Source: Caulobacter sp. Root655
GTDB taxonomy: Bacteria > Pseudomonadota > Alphaproteobacteria > Caulobacterales > Caulobacteraceae
Length of the DNA: 64,000 nucleotides
Assembly: GCF_001427665.1 (NCBI RefSeq)
Contig: NZ_LMHC01000021.1
Span: 186,001-250,000, forward strand
Direction of reading: 5' to 3'
Shown in pieces: positions 36,190 through 46,726 of this stretch (position 1 is its first letter; every line of letters starts with the position of its first letter). The notes under the pieces are model-generated. The model worked only from the letters and a program-made list of their open reading frames with translations, searched no databases and was not told where the DNA came from. A program made the translations under genes and the position numbers.

Positions 36190-36425
36190 CGCGCTGGGCC
36201 GCCTTGCTGGAGTCCATGGGCATCCACCAGGTTTCCGCGCGGGAGATTCGGGCCGAGGCCTTTTTCCTGGGCAACCGCCATCAAGGCCAGATCGTCGAGG
36301 GCGCGCGTCTTGAACTGGAGGCGCCGGACCTCGACCCGCACCGCGCGGTGCTGCTTCGGGCGGTCATTCGAGCCACGCCCGCGAACTCCACGCATGGGGT
36401 CGACGCCACTGGGAACGACCGATGA
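36186..36425 (+). CDS. Small hypothetical protein
   Basis: A 79-residue protein from a GTG at 36186; an ATG at 36216 (MGIHQVSAREIR) is an alternative. It shows no signal peptide or membrane segment. Visible features are a basic/acidic mix with a likely helix (SAREIRAEAFFLGNRHQGQ) and strand-like ARLELEAPDL. The stop overlaps the next start (ATGA at 36422), which supports real translation in a small operon of three or four genes. I do not recognise the family. Composition matches neighbours. Confidence 0.5.
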   Translation: MTRWAALLESMGIHQVSAREIRAEAFFLGNRHQGQIVEGARLELEAPDLDPHRAVLLRAVIRATPANSTHGVDATGNDR

Positions 36426-36604
36426 CCGACGACGAGATCCAGGCCTTCCGCCGCGAAAACGACTACCTCAAGCGCCGCAACGCCCAGCTTCAGGACGACG
36501 TCACCAGCCTCGGCGGCCAAGTGCTGCGAATGCAGCAGGAGCTTGAGCGCTTGAGCGGACGCCGCGCCATGGTCACCCCCGATCCGCTGTCGGGCGGCCA
36601 ATAG
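36422..36604 (+). CDS. Small coiled-coil hypothetical protein
   Basis: A 60-residue protein, MTDDEIQAFRRENDYLKRRN followed by AQLQDDVTSLGGQVLRMQQELERL. Heptad spacing of Leu/Val over residues ~5-48 predicts one parallel coiled coil, with a short Pro/Gly tail. The ATG overlaps the preceding stop (ATGA), and the next gene begins directly after its TAG. No enzyme motif is present; a structural or adaptor role is a guess. Confidence 0.65.
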   Translation: MTDDEIQAFRRENDYLKRRNAQLQDDVTSLGGQVLRMQQELERLSGRRAMVTPDPLSGGQ

Positions 36605-36814
36605 ATGACCTTGTCCGCCGGTCAGTTCACCGCCCTGAGAAACCTGTCGCGCAAGAAGGCCGGCGAACAGGTCGACTGGATCAACATCGCCGACGCCCGC
36701 GCCCTGACCGACCTGGGGTTCGCCGAGCGAACCGGCGGCGGCTGGACGATCACGCCCGCCGGAGCCGCCGAGTTGGCGAGCGTTGGCGACAAGGGCCCTG
36801 ACCAACCCGGATGA
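36605..36814 (+). CDS. Small hypothetical protein
   Basis: A 69-residue protein whose ATG immediately follows the TAG of the coiled-coil gene. The sequence TLSAGQFTALRNLSRKKAGEQVDWINIADARALTDLGFAERTGGGWTITPAGAAEL resembles a compact winged-helix unit: helix, helix and a short beta-wing GGGWTITPAG. A DNA- or protein-binding role is possible. It is the last gene before an A/T-rich 65-bp gap that separates it from the convergent kdpE. Confidence 0.65.
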   Translation: MTLSAGQFTALRNLSRKKAGEQVDWINIADARALTDLGFAERTGGGWTITPAGAAELASVGDKGPDQPG

Positions 36815-36879
36815 ATTGACTTATGAAGAGAAGAAATTGAATTTACTTCCATAATTCGACTTCATCTCGTCCAGGAAAT

Positions 36880-37572
36880 TCAGTCACCGATGAAGCGATA
36901 GCCGATCCCCGGCTCGGTCAGGATCATCTTCGGCGTCGAAGGATCGGCCTCGAGCTTCTGGCGTAGCTGACCGACGAAGACCCGCAGGTACTGGGTGTCG
37001 TGCGCATGGGCCGGTCCCCAGACCGCCGTCAGCAGGTCCTTGTGGGTCAACACCTTGCCGCGCGCCACGGCCAGGCGGGCCAGGACGTCGTATTCGCGGG
37101 GCGAGACCTTCACCACGGCGCCGCCCCGGGTCACCAGATGCTTCTCGATGTCGATCTCGACCTCGCCGGCCTTGATCGGCGCCTGCGGACCCTGGGCCTG
37201 TCCGCGTTGGCGCAGGGCCACGCGAAGACGCGCCAGCAACTCCCCGACACCGAAGGGTTTTTCGACATAGTCGTTGGCCCCGCGATCCAGGGCCTCGATC
37301 TTCTCGGCCTCGCGGTCACGGGCCGACAGGATGACGATCGGCCCGTCATAGAAGGCCCGGGCCTTCACCAGCACGTCCTTGCCGTCCATGTCGGGCAGGC
37401 CCAGGTCCAGCACCACGGCGTCGGGCGACCATAGGGCGATACCGCGCAGCCCTTCCTGGCCGCTATCGGCCCGCAGCGGCTCGTAGCCCGCCGCGTCCAG
37501 GGCCGGAGCCAGGAACCGATGGATCTGCGGCTCGTCGTCGATGATCAGGATGCGTTGGCGGACTGCGCTCAT
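36880..37572 (-). CDS. kdpE: KdpE response regulator
   Basis: A 230-residue OmpR-type regulator. The receiver domain (1-120) has ILIIDDEPQIHRFL with the acidic pair, the phosphorylated Asp in AVVLDLGLPDMDG, and a conserved Lys in VEKPFGVGELLARL. The winged-helix output domain ends VFVGQLRQKLEADPSTPKMILTEPGIGYRFIGD, the usual KdpE C-terminus. It lies 7 bp downstream of kdpD. The pair activates the kdp operon when potassium is scarce. The gene is at the 3' end of the operon transcript. Confidence 0.95.
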   Translation of the reverse strand: MSAVRQRILIIDDEPQIHRFLAPALDAAGYEPLRADSGQEGLRGIALWSPDAVVLDLGLPDMDGKDVLVKARAFYDGPIVILSARDREAEKIEALDRGANDYVEKPFGVGELLARLRVALRQRGQAQGPQAPIKAGEVEIDIEKHLVTRGGAVVKVSPREYDVLARLAVARGKVLTHKDLLTAVWGPAHAHDTQYLRVFVGQLRQKLEADPSTPKMILTEPGIGYRFIGD

Positions 37573-37579
37573 GACCGGC

Positions 37580-40258
37580 TCATAGCAGATGATGCGGCGT
37601 GGCGACCGCCTTGGGCAGGCTGATCAGGATGCGCGTGCCGCGACCTTCGTGGATCGGGCTGGCGGCGGCGATGCGCCCGCCCATGGCGTCGATGAAGCCC
37701 TTGGAAATCGACAGGCCCAGGCCCGCGCCCTTGTTCCGGTCGGTCGGCTCCTCCATGCGGCGGAACTTCTCGAACACCTGCTCCAGCTCGGCGGTGGGAA
37801 TACCCCGGCCCTCGTCCTCGATGCTGATCACCACGTTGGCGCGGTCCTCATAGGCCGCCATCTCGATGCCGGTGGCGGCCGGGCTATAGGCGATGGCGTT
37901 CTCGAGGATGTTGACGATCGCCTGTTCCAGCAGGCTGGAGTCGACCCGCACCAGGCTGAGCTCGCTGGGGAAGTCGCGGGTAAGCACCCGGTCGCCCAGC
38001 CGGCGCGAGACGCGGTCGGCGGCGGCGCCCAGCACGTCGCGCACGTCGGTCCAGTCGGTGCGCAGACGCAGCGCCCCGCCCTCCAGCCGGGTCATGTCCA
38101 GCAGGTTGCCAACATAGCGGTTCAGCCGCTCGGCCTCCTCGCGGATGCTCAGCAGCAGGTCGTCGCGCACCGCCGCCGTCATGCCCTTGCCGTAGTCGAT
38201 CAAGGTGCTGGAGGCGCCCAGCACCGTCGACAGCGGCGTGCGCAGGTCGTGGCTGATCGAGTTGAGCAGGGCCGAGCGGAAGCGATCGGCGCGGCGCAGG
38301 GTCTCGGTCTCGACCGCCTCGCTGGCCAGGTCGGCGCGCTCCAGGGCCACGGCGCCCTGCTCCAGCAAGGCCAGCAGCAGGCGTTCGTCCTCGGATCCGG
38401 CGACCATCGCCCCGGCTTCGACGCCAGCCACCCCGGCCCGGGAGCGCACGCCTTCCAGCGGCCAGAAGGTCCAGCGGGTCTGTGGCAGGGTGCCGGTGCC
38501 GAAACCGGCGGCCTCGCCCTTCTCCCAGGCCCAGCGGGCGGCGGCCATCGGGGCGGCGTCCAGTTCGTCCAATGTGGGCGCGCCAGCCACGGGCCGCAGT
38601 TCGCCGTTCTGGGGCAGCAGCACCACGGCCTTGGCCCCGACCGCCGCCGCCGTCTGCTCGGCCAGGGCCTTGGCGGCGGCTTCGCGTCCGGCGGCGGCCG
38701 AGAAGGTGCGGCTGGCGGCCAGCAGGGCCGAGACCGCCGAAGCCCGCCGCTGGGCCGCCCGGCCCTGGTCGCGCACCCGGCCGGCCAGCCCGCCCGCCGC
38801 CAGGGCCACGGCCCAGAACACGATCAGGGTCAGGAAATCGGTCGGTGATCCGACGACGAAGGACTGGCGGGGCTCGAGGAACAGGTAGTTGTAGACGAGG
38901 AAGGCCGCGGTCGCCGCCGCAAGAGCGGGACGCAGTCCGCGCAGCACCCCGGCCGCCAGCACAGCGGCCAGGAAGATCATCCCCAGATCGACGCGGTCGA
39001 AGGTGACGTCGAGGACCCAGGCCACCGCGGTCGCCGCCGCGACGCAGCCGGCGCTGATCAGATAGGATGTCCAACCGGCCGCCGACCGTCGCTTGGGCGG
39101 CTCGACGATCGGCTCGTGCGTGGCCTCGGTGACGACATGGATCGCCGCGCCCCGCGCCTCGCGCAGCAGCGCCGCCGCCAGGGAGCGACCCAGCAGTTCG
39201 CGCCAACGGCTGTCGGCCGACTTGCCGATGACGATCTGGGTGACGTTGTTGCGGCGGGCATAGGCCATCACCGTGGCGACGATGTCGGCCCCGGTCAGCA
39301 CCACGGTCGTGCCGCCCAGCTGTTCGGCCAGCTTCAGTGCGTCGCGCAGCCGCGCCGCCGCCGTGGGACCGCTCCCCGCGTGCTCAGGACGCTCGACATG
39401 GGTGACGGCCCATGGCGCGTCCATCATCATGTCCGACAGCCGCCGGCCGGCCCGCACCAGCGCCCCGGCCATGGCGTCGCCGCCGACCAGCACCAGGATC
39501 CGCTCACCCGCCGCCCAGGGCCCCTCGACGCCCTTCTCGCGCATGGCGGCGACCAGCTGGTCGTCCACCGTCTGGGCCGCCCGCCGCAGGGCCAGCTCGC
39601 GCAGGGCGGTGAGGTTCTCGACCTTGAAGAAGTTCTCCGAGGCCAGACGCGCGGTCTCGGGCACATAGACCTTGCCGGCTGTCAGCCGCTCGCGCAGCTC
39701 GTCGGGGGTGATGTCGATGACCTCGATGGCGTCGGCCCGCGACAGGGCGCTGTCGGGCACGGTCTCGCGCTGGCGCACGCCGGTGATCCGCTGAACGACG
39801 TCGACCAGGCTTTCCAGGTGCTGGACGTTGAGGGTGGTCCAGACGTCGATGCCGGCGGCCAGCAGTTCCTCGACGTCCTGCCAGCGCTTGGGATGGCGCG
39901 AGCCCGGGGCGTTGGAATGGGCGTATTCGTCGACCAGCAGCAGGGCCGGCTTGCGCTCCAGGGCCGCGTCGAGGTCGAACTCCATCATCACGTGGCCGCG
40001 ATGGTCGATCGGCCGGCGCGGCATCACCTCCATGCCGCGCAGCAGGCTCTCGGTCTCGCGGCGGCCATGGGTCTCGACCAGGCCGATCAGCACGTCCTGG
40101 CCGTCGGCCTTGCGGCGCCGGGCGGCGCGCAGCATCTCGTAGGTCTTGCCCACGCCCGGGGCCATGCCGAGAAACACCTTGAGGCGCCCCCGGCTCGCCT
40201 TGTTGGCGGCGGCCAGGAGCGCCTCTGGGTCCGGTCTTTTGGGGTCTTCCGCCGCCAA
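37580..40258 (-). CDS. kdpD: KdpD sensor histidine kinase
   Basis: An 892-residue kinase with the complete KdpD layout. The N-terminal KdpD domain has KVFLGMAPGVGKTYEML (Walker A, ~residues 24-40) and a Usp-like domain with GERILVLVGGD and TQIVIGKSADSRWRELL. Four closely spaced membrane helices follow (~395-490), then a GAF-like domain. The kinase core shows the H-box in LLNSISHDLRTPLSTVLGAS, the N-box in AIVNILENAIAYSP, and GAGLGLSISKGFI. It senses low potassium or cell turgor and phosphorylates KdpE. It is between kdpC and kdpE with only 3-7 bp gaps. Confidence 0.96.
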   Translation of the reverse strand: MAAEDPKRPDPEALLAAANKASRGRLKVFLGMAPGVGKTYEMLRAARRRKADGQDVLIGLVETHGRRETESLLRGMEVMPRRPIDHRGHVMMEFDLDAALERKPALLLVDEYAHSNAPGSRHPKRWQDVEELLAAGIDVWTTLNVQHLESLVDVVQRITGVRQRETVPDSALSRADAIEVIDITPDELRERLTAGKVYVPETARLASENFFKVENLTALRELALRRAAQTVDDQLVAAMREKGVEGPWAAGERILVLVGGDAMAGALVRAGRRLSDMMMDAPWAVTHVERPEHAGSGPTAAARLRDALKLAEQLGGTTVVLTGADIVATVMAYARRNNVTQIVIGKSADSRWRELLGRSLAAALLREARGAAIHVVTEATHEPIVEPPKRRSAAGWTSYLISAGCVAAATAVAWVLDVTFDRVDLGMIFLAAVLAAGVLRGLRPALAAATAAFLVYNYLFLEPRQSFVVGSPTDFLTLIVFWAVALAAGGLAGRVRDQGRAAQRRASAVSALLAASRTFSAAAGREAAAKALAEQTAAAVGAKAVVLLPQNGELRPVAGAPTLDELDAAPMAAARWAWEKGEAAGFGTGTLPQTRWTFWPLEGVRSRAGVAGVEAGAMVAGSEDERLLLALLEQGAVALERADLASEAVETETLRRADRFRSALLNSISHDLRTPLSTVLGASSTLIDYGKGMTAAVRDDLLLSIREEAERLNRYVGNLLDMTRLEGGALRLRTDWTDVRDVLGAAADRVSRRLGDRVLTRDFPSELSLVRVDSSLLEQAIVNILENAIAYSPAATGIEMAAYEDRANVVISIEDEGRGIPTAELEQVFEKFRRMEEPTDRNKGAGLGLSISKGFIDAMGGRIAAASPIHEGRGTRILISLPKAVATPHHLL

Positions 40259-40261
40259 AGA

Positions 40262-40840
40262 CTATCCGCCCTTCGGGAAGCGGGCGTCGAGCGCCCGGTT
40301 GACCGCCAGGACGTTGACCCTCGGCTGGCCGATGAAGCCCAGGAGCTGGCCCTGGACGTTGCGGTCGATCACCGCCTCGACCTGGGCGAGGGGCAGGCCG
40401 CGCGCCCTGGCGACGCGCGGCGCCTGGAAGCGGGCGTAGGCCGGCGAGATGTCCGGATCCAGGCCCGAGCCCGAGGTCGTCACAGCGTCGGCGGGAATGA
40501 CCGCGCCGGGGTTTTCGACGCGCAGGGCGTCGGCGTCGGTCTTGACCCGCGTGGCCAGGGCCTCGTTGAGCGGGCCCATGTTGGAGCCGCTGGAGGCCGA
40601 AGCGTCGTAGCCGGTCCCCGCCGCCGAGGGGCGCGGATGCAGATACTCGGCCTTGGCGAACGGCTGGCCGATCAGGGCCGAGCCGACGACGGTTCCCTTG
40701 GCGTCTCGCAGCAGGCTGCCGTTGGCCTGGGCCGGAAAGGCCACCTGAGCGATGCCCGTGACAGCCAGGGGATAGCCCAGGCCCAGAAGGGCGGTGAACA
40801 GGCCCATCGAGGCGAGGGCCGGGCGGATATGGGAGAGCAT
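40262..40840 (-). CDS. kdpC: KdpC, potassium-transporting ATPase subunit C
   Basis: A 192-residue single-span protein. The N-terminal membrane helix is residues 8-36 (LASMGLFTALLGLGYPLAVTG). The periplasmic part carries FHPRPSAAGTGYDA-like EYLHPRPSAAGTGYDASASSGSNMGP, the KdpC signature, and DAVTTSGSGLDPDISPAYA, then QLLGFIGQPRVNVLAVNRALD. KdpC stabilises the KdpFABC complex and is thought to aid potassium or ATP binding. It lies between kdpB and kdpD. Confidence 0.96.
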   Translation of the reverse strand: MLSHIRPALASMGLFTALLGLGYPLAVTGIAQVAFPAQANGSLLRDAKGTVVGSALIGQPFAKAEYLHPRPSAAGTGYDASASSGSNMGPLNEALATRVKTDADALRVENPGAVIPADAVTTSGSGLDPDISPAYARFQAPRVARARGLPLAQVEAVIDRNVQGQLLGFIGQPRVNVLAVNRALDARFPKGG

Positions 40841-40867
40841 GGCTTTCGAGTCTCCGAGGAATGCAGC

Positions 40868-42937
<2,070 letters not shown>

Positions 42938-42968
42938 TTCAAATCGCCTTTGCGATCAGTGCGTTGGG

Positions 42969-44681
42969 TCAATGGGCTTGGGCGACGGCGCCCAGCACCT
43001 GGAAGTGCTCGACGATCGGCCCCAGCGCCAATGCGGGGAAGAATTGCAGGCCGCCCAGGATCAGGATCACCCCGATCAGCAGGCCGATGAACAGGCCGCC
43101 ATGGGTGGGCAAGGTCCCGGTCGAGGGCGCCAGCTTAGGCTTGGCCGCCAGGGAGCCGGCCATGGCCAGCACCGCGACGATCGGCATGAACCGGCCCATG
43201 GCCATGGCGACGCCGAGCGTGGCGTCCCACCAGGGCGCGTTGGCCGTCAGGCCGGCAAAGGCCGAACCGTTGTTGGCCGTCGCCGAGGTGTAGGCGTAGA
43301 GGATTTCCGACAGGCCGTGCGGGCCTGAGTGCATCAGCCCCTTCAGCGCCGCGGGCAGGATCGCGGCGATGGCCGAGAAGCCCAGGGTCGCCACCGGGAT
43401 GGCCAGCACGGCGAGGATGGCGAGTTGCACCTCGCGGGCCTCGATCTTCTTGCCCAGGTATTCTGGCGTGCGACCGACCATCAGGCCGGCGACGAACACC
43501 GACAGCACGGCCATCACCACCATGATGGCGATCCCCGAACCGATGCCGCCGGGCAGGATCTCGCCCAGGTGCATCAGGAACATCGCCATGCCGCCGCCCA
43601 GGGGCATCAGGCTGGAATGCATGCCGTTGACCGAGCCGTTCGAGGCTCCGGTGGTCATCGCCACCCAGGCCGCGGTGGCCGGCGCGCCAAGGCGCACCTC
43701 CTTGCCTTCCATGTTGACCGAGGCGTCGACATGGGCGGCGACCAGGGCCGGCGCGGCTTGCGTCTCGGTGACGTAGACGATCCCCGCGCCCGCCGACAGC
43801 AGGATGGTGGCGGCGACGACCAGGGCGCGAATGTCCTTCTTGGCCAGCACGCTACGGCCGAAGGCGAAGAAGGCGGCCCAGCCCAGCACGTCGATCGACA
43901 CCGCGGTGATCAGGTTGGTCAGCGGGGTCGGGTTCTCGAACGGATGGGCCGAGTTGGCGTTGAAGATGCCGCCGCCATTGATGCCGAGCATCTTGATGGC
44001 CTCCTGCGAAGCCACGGCGTAGAGCGAGATCTTCTGGTCCGCGCCTTCCAGCGTGTGGGCGGTGACGCCGGCGGCCAGGGTCTGGGGCATGCCCAGCAGC
44101 ACCAGCACGACGGCCAGCACGAACGACAGCGGCAGCAGCACATAAAGGGTGGTGCGAACCAGGTCGGCCCAGAAGTTGCCGACGCCCTCGCCGCGATTGG
44201 CGATGAAGGCCCGCGCCAGGGCCGCGGCGATGGTCGCGCCGGTGGCGGCCGAGACGAAGTTCTGCACCGTCAGCACCAGCATCTGGCTCAGCGTCGACAT
44301 CGTCGTCTCACCGGCATAGCTCTGCCAGTTGGTGTTGGTGACGAAGCTGACGGCCGTGTTGAACGACAGGTGCCCGGAAAGACCCGCGAAGCCCTGCGGG
44401 TTCAGCGGCAGCACGCCCTGCAGGCGCAGCACCGCATAGACCAGCACGAAGCCGACCAGGTTGAAGGCCAGCAGGGCCCCGGCATAGCCGAACCAGGTTT
44501 GGCTCTTCTTCGGATCGACGCCGCAGGCGGCGTAGAACAGGGCCTCGACGGGACGCAGCACCGGGTCCAGCCAGGTGCGCTCTCCGTTCCAGACCCGCGA
44601 CATGTACGAGCCCAGCGGCCAGCCGATCGCGACCGCCAGGCCCAGCGTCAGGGCGATTTCCGCCCAACCTTGCCAATTCAT
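42969..44681 (-). CDS. kdpA: KdpA, potassium-binding channel-like subunit
   Basis: A 570-residue membrane protein with about ten helices and four degenerate selectivity-filter loops. Visible features include [23 protein letters not shown] (first pore loop), [20 protein letters not shown] (second), [19 protein letters not shown] (third) and [14 protein letters not shown] (fourth), each at the position of a KdpA filter. KdpA binds extracellular potassium and passes it to KdpB through an inter-subunit tunnel. It is preceded by kdpF and the short leader-like peptide gene. Confidence 0.97.
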   Translation of the reverse strand: MNWQGWAEIALTLGLAVAIGWPLGSYMSRVWNGERTWLDPVLRPVEALFYAACGVDPKKSQTWFGYAGALLAFNLVGFVLVYAVLRLQGVLPLNPQGFAGLSGHLSFNTAVSFVTNTNWQSYAGETTMSTLSQMLVLTVQNFVSAATGATIAAALARAFIANRGEGVGNFWADLVRTTLYVLLPLSFVLAVVLVLLGMPQTLAAGVTAHTLEGADQKISLYAVASQEAIKMLGINGGGIFNANSAHPFENPTPLTNLITAVSIDVLGWAAFFAFGRSVLAKKDIRALVVAATILLSAGAGIVYVTETQAAPALVAAHVDASVNMEGKEVRLGAPATAAWVAMTTGASNGSVNGMHSSLMPLGGGMAMFLMHLGEILPGGIGSGIAIMVVMAVLSVFVAGLMVGRTPEYLGKKIEAREVQLAILAVLAIPVATLGFSAIAAILPAALKGLMHSGPHGLSEILYAYTSATANNGSAFAGLTANAPWWDATLGVAMAMGRFMPIVAVLAMAGSLAAKPKLAPSTGTLPTHGGLFIGLLIGVILILGGLQFFPALALGPIVEHFQVLGAVAQAH

Positions 44682-44694
44682 GGAATGTGATCCG

Positions 44695-44787
44695 TCAGAA
44701 CTTGTCGGGTCGCAGCAGGGCCACGACCATATAGGCCGCGACGACGATCGCCCCGGCTCCCCAAAGCGCGCTCACCAGCATGGTCAT
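44695..44787 (-). CDS. kdpF: KdpF, small subunit of the potassium pump
   Basis: A 30-residue peptide with one membrane helix: [20 protein letters not shown] then [10 protein letters not shown]. The LLRPDKF end is typical of KdpF. It lies 13 bp upstream of kdpA, the normal place. The start ATG at 44787 overlaps the stop of the preceding 27-residue membrane peptide gene (ATGA); an ATG at 44781 is also in frame. KdpF stabilises the KdpABC complex. Confidence 0.9.
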   Translation of the reverse strand: MTMLVSALWGAGAIVVAAYMVVALLRPDKF

Positions 44788-44867
44788 AGGCGCCTCAACG
44801 CGACGGCGAAGGCGGCGAAGGCCAGGAACAGCCCGCCGCCCAACGCCAAAAAGATGAAATCAGCCAT
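44784..44867 (-). CDS. 27-residue single-helix membrane peptide upstream of kdpF
   Basis: The frame reads MADFIFLALGGGLFLAFAAF then AVALRRL: a single hydrophobic helix with a positively charged C-terminus, which predicts a cytoplasmic tail. A perfect GGAGG lies six bases before the ATG at 44867, and its stop overlaps the kdpF start (ATGA). This is strong evidence for translation as the first gene of the kdp operon. Tiny membrane peptides before kdpF exist in other proteobacteria and are often left unannotated; their role is not established. Confidence 0.75.
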   Translation of the reverse strand: MADFIFLALGGGLFLAFAAFAVALRRL

Positions 44868-44990
44868 CTTCGGCCTCCAGCTAACTTGGCCGGAAAAGAC
44901 CATGGCGGTGCGTAAGGGCTCCATGCGGATGGGCCGGGTCGGCATAAGGGGAGCGTAAAGATGGATTGTGGAGGGACGCGCCCACTCAGC

Positions 44991-45093
44991 TGTCATCCCG
45001 GACGTAGCGAAGCGAAGATCCGGGACCGCAGGAAGCGCATGCGTTCACGCCCCGGTCCCGGATCGTCGCGCTGCGCGCTTGTCCGGGATGACA
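44991..45093. repeat. ~103-bp dispersed inverted repeat
   Basis: The left end TGTCATCCCGGAC and right end GTCCGGGATGACA are exact inverted repeats. Inner parts also pair (GATCCGGGACCG with CGGTCCCGGATC, and GCGAAGCGAAG with a GC-rich partner). This is the pattern of palindromic intergenic elements common in Caulobacter and other alphaproteobacteria. It lies in the kdp upstream region, between the operon and the end of the MBL hydrolase gene, and may terminate leftward transcription arriving from outside or simply be a relic. Confidence 0.8.
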
Positions 45094-45124
45094 ACCGAGT
45101 GACGGGGAGTTTTTGTACGAGGTC

Positions 45125-45931
45125 TCAGACCTCGAACCGCATCCCGTCGTAAGCCGGCTCGACACCCGGTGGAAGTTTCGCCGCCAAGGCGTTGAAATCC
45201 AAGTCGATATGCAGGTTTGTCAGGATCGCGCGACGCGGCTTGGCGCGGGCGATCCACTCCAGGGCCAGCTCCACATGAGCGTGGGTCGGGTGCGGGGTCC
45301 AGCGCAGGGCGTCGACGATCCAGACGTCCAGGTCGGCCAGGGCCGCCCAGCTTTCCTCGGGAAAGCCGATGGCGTCGGGGGTGTAGGCCACGCCGCCGAA
45401 CCGGTAGCCGACGGCGCGGATCTCGCCGTGGTCGACGTCGAAGGTGGTCACCGGGATCGCGCCGCTGGGGCCTTCGACCCGCCAACTCGCCCCGTGATCG
45501 GGAATGGTGCGGGCCTCGCAGATCGCCGGATAGCCCCCCATGCTCTCGAAGATATAACCGAACCGGCGCTCCAGGCTGACCGTCGTCGCGGCGTCCATAT
45601 AGGTCGGCACGCGCCTGCGGCTGTTGAGGAAGAACGGTCGCAGGTCGTCGATGCCATGCGCCTGGTCGGCATGGTCGTGGGTGAACAGGCAGGCGTCCAC
45701 GCGCCCGACCCTCGCTCCCACCGCCTGCAGGCGGAAGTCCGGCGCGGTGTCGACCACCACGGTGGTGTCCTGGACCGGATCGCCGCCGCCCGGCCGGCGG
45801 ACCAGTAGCGAACAGCGGGTGCGCAGGTTCTTCGGTTCGGCCGGATCGCAGTCGCCCCAGTTGCCGTCGGCGCGCGGCACGCCGCCCGAGGAGCCGGAGC
45901 CCAGGATGGTGAACTCCAGGCGGTCGCTCAT
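45125..45931 (-). CDS. MBL-fold metal-dependent hydrolase (PhnP-like)
   Basis: A 268-residue metallo-beta-lactamase-fold protein. It starts LEFTILGSGSSGGVPRADGNWGDCD and has the metal-binding HxHxDH motif as THDHADQAHGIDDLRPFF. A later Asp/His pair sits near DVDHGEIRAVGYRFGGVAYTPDAIGF, with PHPTHAHVELALEW and LTNLHIDLDF near the end. The pattern matches PhnP-type phosphodiesterases acting on cyclic phosphates or short nucleotides. The ATG at 45931 overlaps the tatD stop (ATGA), so it is the last gene of a tmk-holB-tatD operon, an arrangement common in alphaproteobacteria. Confidence 0.88.
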   Translation of the reverse strand: MSDRLEFTILGSGSSGGVPRADGNWGDCDPAEPKNLRTRCSLLVRRPGGGDPVQDTTVVVDTAPDFRLQAVGARVGRVDACLFTHDHADQAHGIDDLRPFFLNSRRRVPTYMDAATTVSLERRFGYIFESMGGYPAICEARTIPDHGASWRVEGPSGAIPVTTFDVDHGEIRAVGYRFGGVAYTPDAIGFPEESWAALADLDVWIVDALRWTPHPTHAHVELALEWIARAKPRRAILTNLHIDLDFNALAAKLPPGVEPAYDGMRFEV

Positions 45932-46722
45932 GTCCGGGCGCTCACGAGGCGCGGAATCCGATCGAACACGGCGAAGAAGGCGTCCTCGGTGCGCTGCTCG
46001 GCCTCGGCGCGGCTCCAGCCGCGGATCTCGGCCAGCTTGTCCAGGATGTGGGGCAGATAGGCCGGCTCGTTGCGCCGGCCGCGCATCGGCACGGGAGCCA
46101 GGTAAGGGCAGTCGGTCTCGAGGATGATCTTGTCGGCCGGCATGTCGGCGATGATGTCCCGCACCTCCTGCGCCTGCTTGAAGGTGGCGATGCCGGAGAC
46201 CGAGAACCAGGCCCCCAGCGCCGCCATCCGCTTCGCCAGCTCCGGACCGCTGGTGTAGCAGTGCATCAGGATCTTGAACGGCCCCTTGGCGTGCTCCTCT
46301 TCGAGGATGTCGCCCATCACCTGGTCGGCCTCGCGGGTGTGGACAACCAGCGGCAGGCCGGTCTGGCGCGCCGCCGCCGCGTGGGCGCGGAACACGTCGG
46401 CCTGCACGTCGCGCGGGCTGAGGTCGTAGTGGAAGTCGAGCCCGGTCTCGCCGATGCCGATCACCTTGGGTCGCCCCGCCAGCTCGACCAGGCGCTCGGT
46501 GGTGAGGTCGAGGTGGTCCTTGGCCTCGTGCGGGTGGGCCCCGACCGTGCACCAGATGTCGGACTCCGCCATGGCGATGGCGTGGACCGCCTCGAAGGAC
46601 GGTATCTTGTCGCAGATGGTCACCATCAGTTCGATCCCGGCCGCGCGGGCGCGGTCGATCACCGCCTCGCGGTCCTCGTCATACTGATGAGCGTGCAGGT
46701 TTACGTGACTGTCGATGAGCAT
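45928..46722 (-). CDS. TatD family metal-dependent hydrolase (DNase)
   Basis: A 264-residue amidohydrolase-superfamily protein. LIDSHVNLHAHQYDEDREAVI carries the first metal ligands (His near residue 5; TatD often has DTHCHL, here DSHVNL). VIGIGETGLDFHYDLSPRDVQADVF holds the TatD signature with the metal-bridging Glu, LVVHTREADQVM the next His, LMHCYTSG another, and ILETDCPYLAPVP the final Asp. The second His of the opening motif is replaced by Asn (DSHVN), which is worth noting. It probably processes 3' ends of DNA during repair. It lies between holB and the MBL hydrolase. Confidence 0.9.
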   Translation of the reverse strand: MLIDSHVNLHAHQYDEDREAVIDRARAAGIELMVTICDKIPSFEAVHAIAMAESDIWCTVGAHPHEAKDHLDLTTERLVELAGRPKVIGIGETGLDFHYDLSPRDVQADVFRAHAAAARQTGLPLVVHTREADQVMGDILEEEHAKGPFKILMHCYTSGPELAKRMAALGAWFSVSGIATFKQAQEVRDIIADMPADKIILETDCPYLAPVPMRGRRNEPAYLPHILDKLAEIRGWSRAEAEQRTEDAFFAVFDRIPRLVSART

Positions 46723-46726
46723 GCGG

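Noticed and set aside
36815..36879. A/T-rich gap between convergent genes as a possible promoter
   Set aside because: Both flanking genes end here, so a promoter would face no start. No clear hairpin is visible either.
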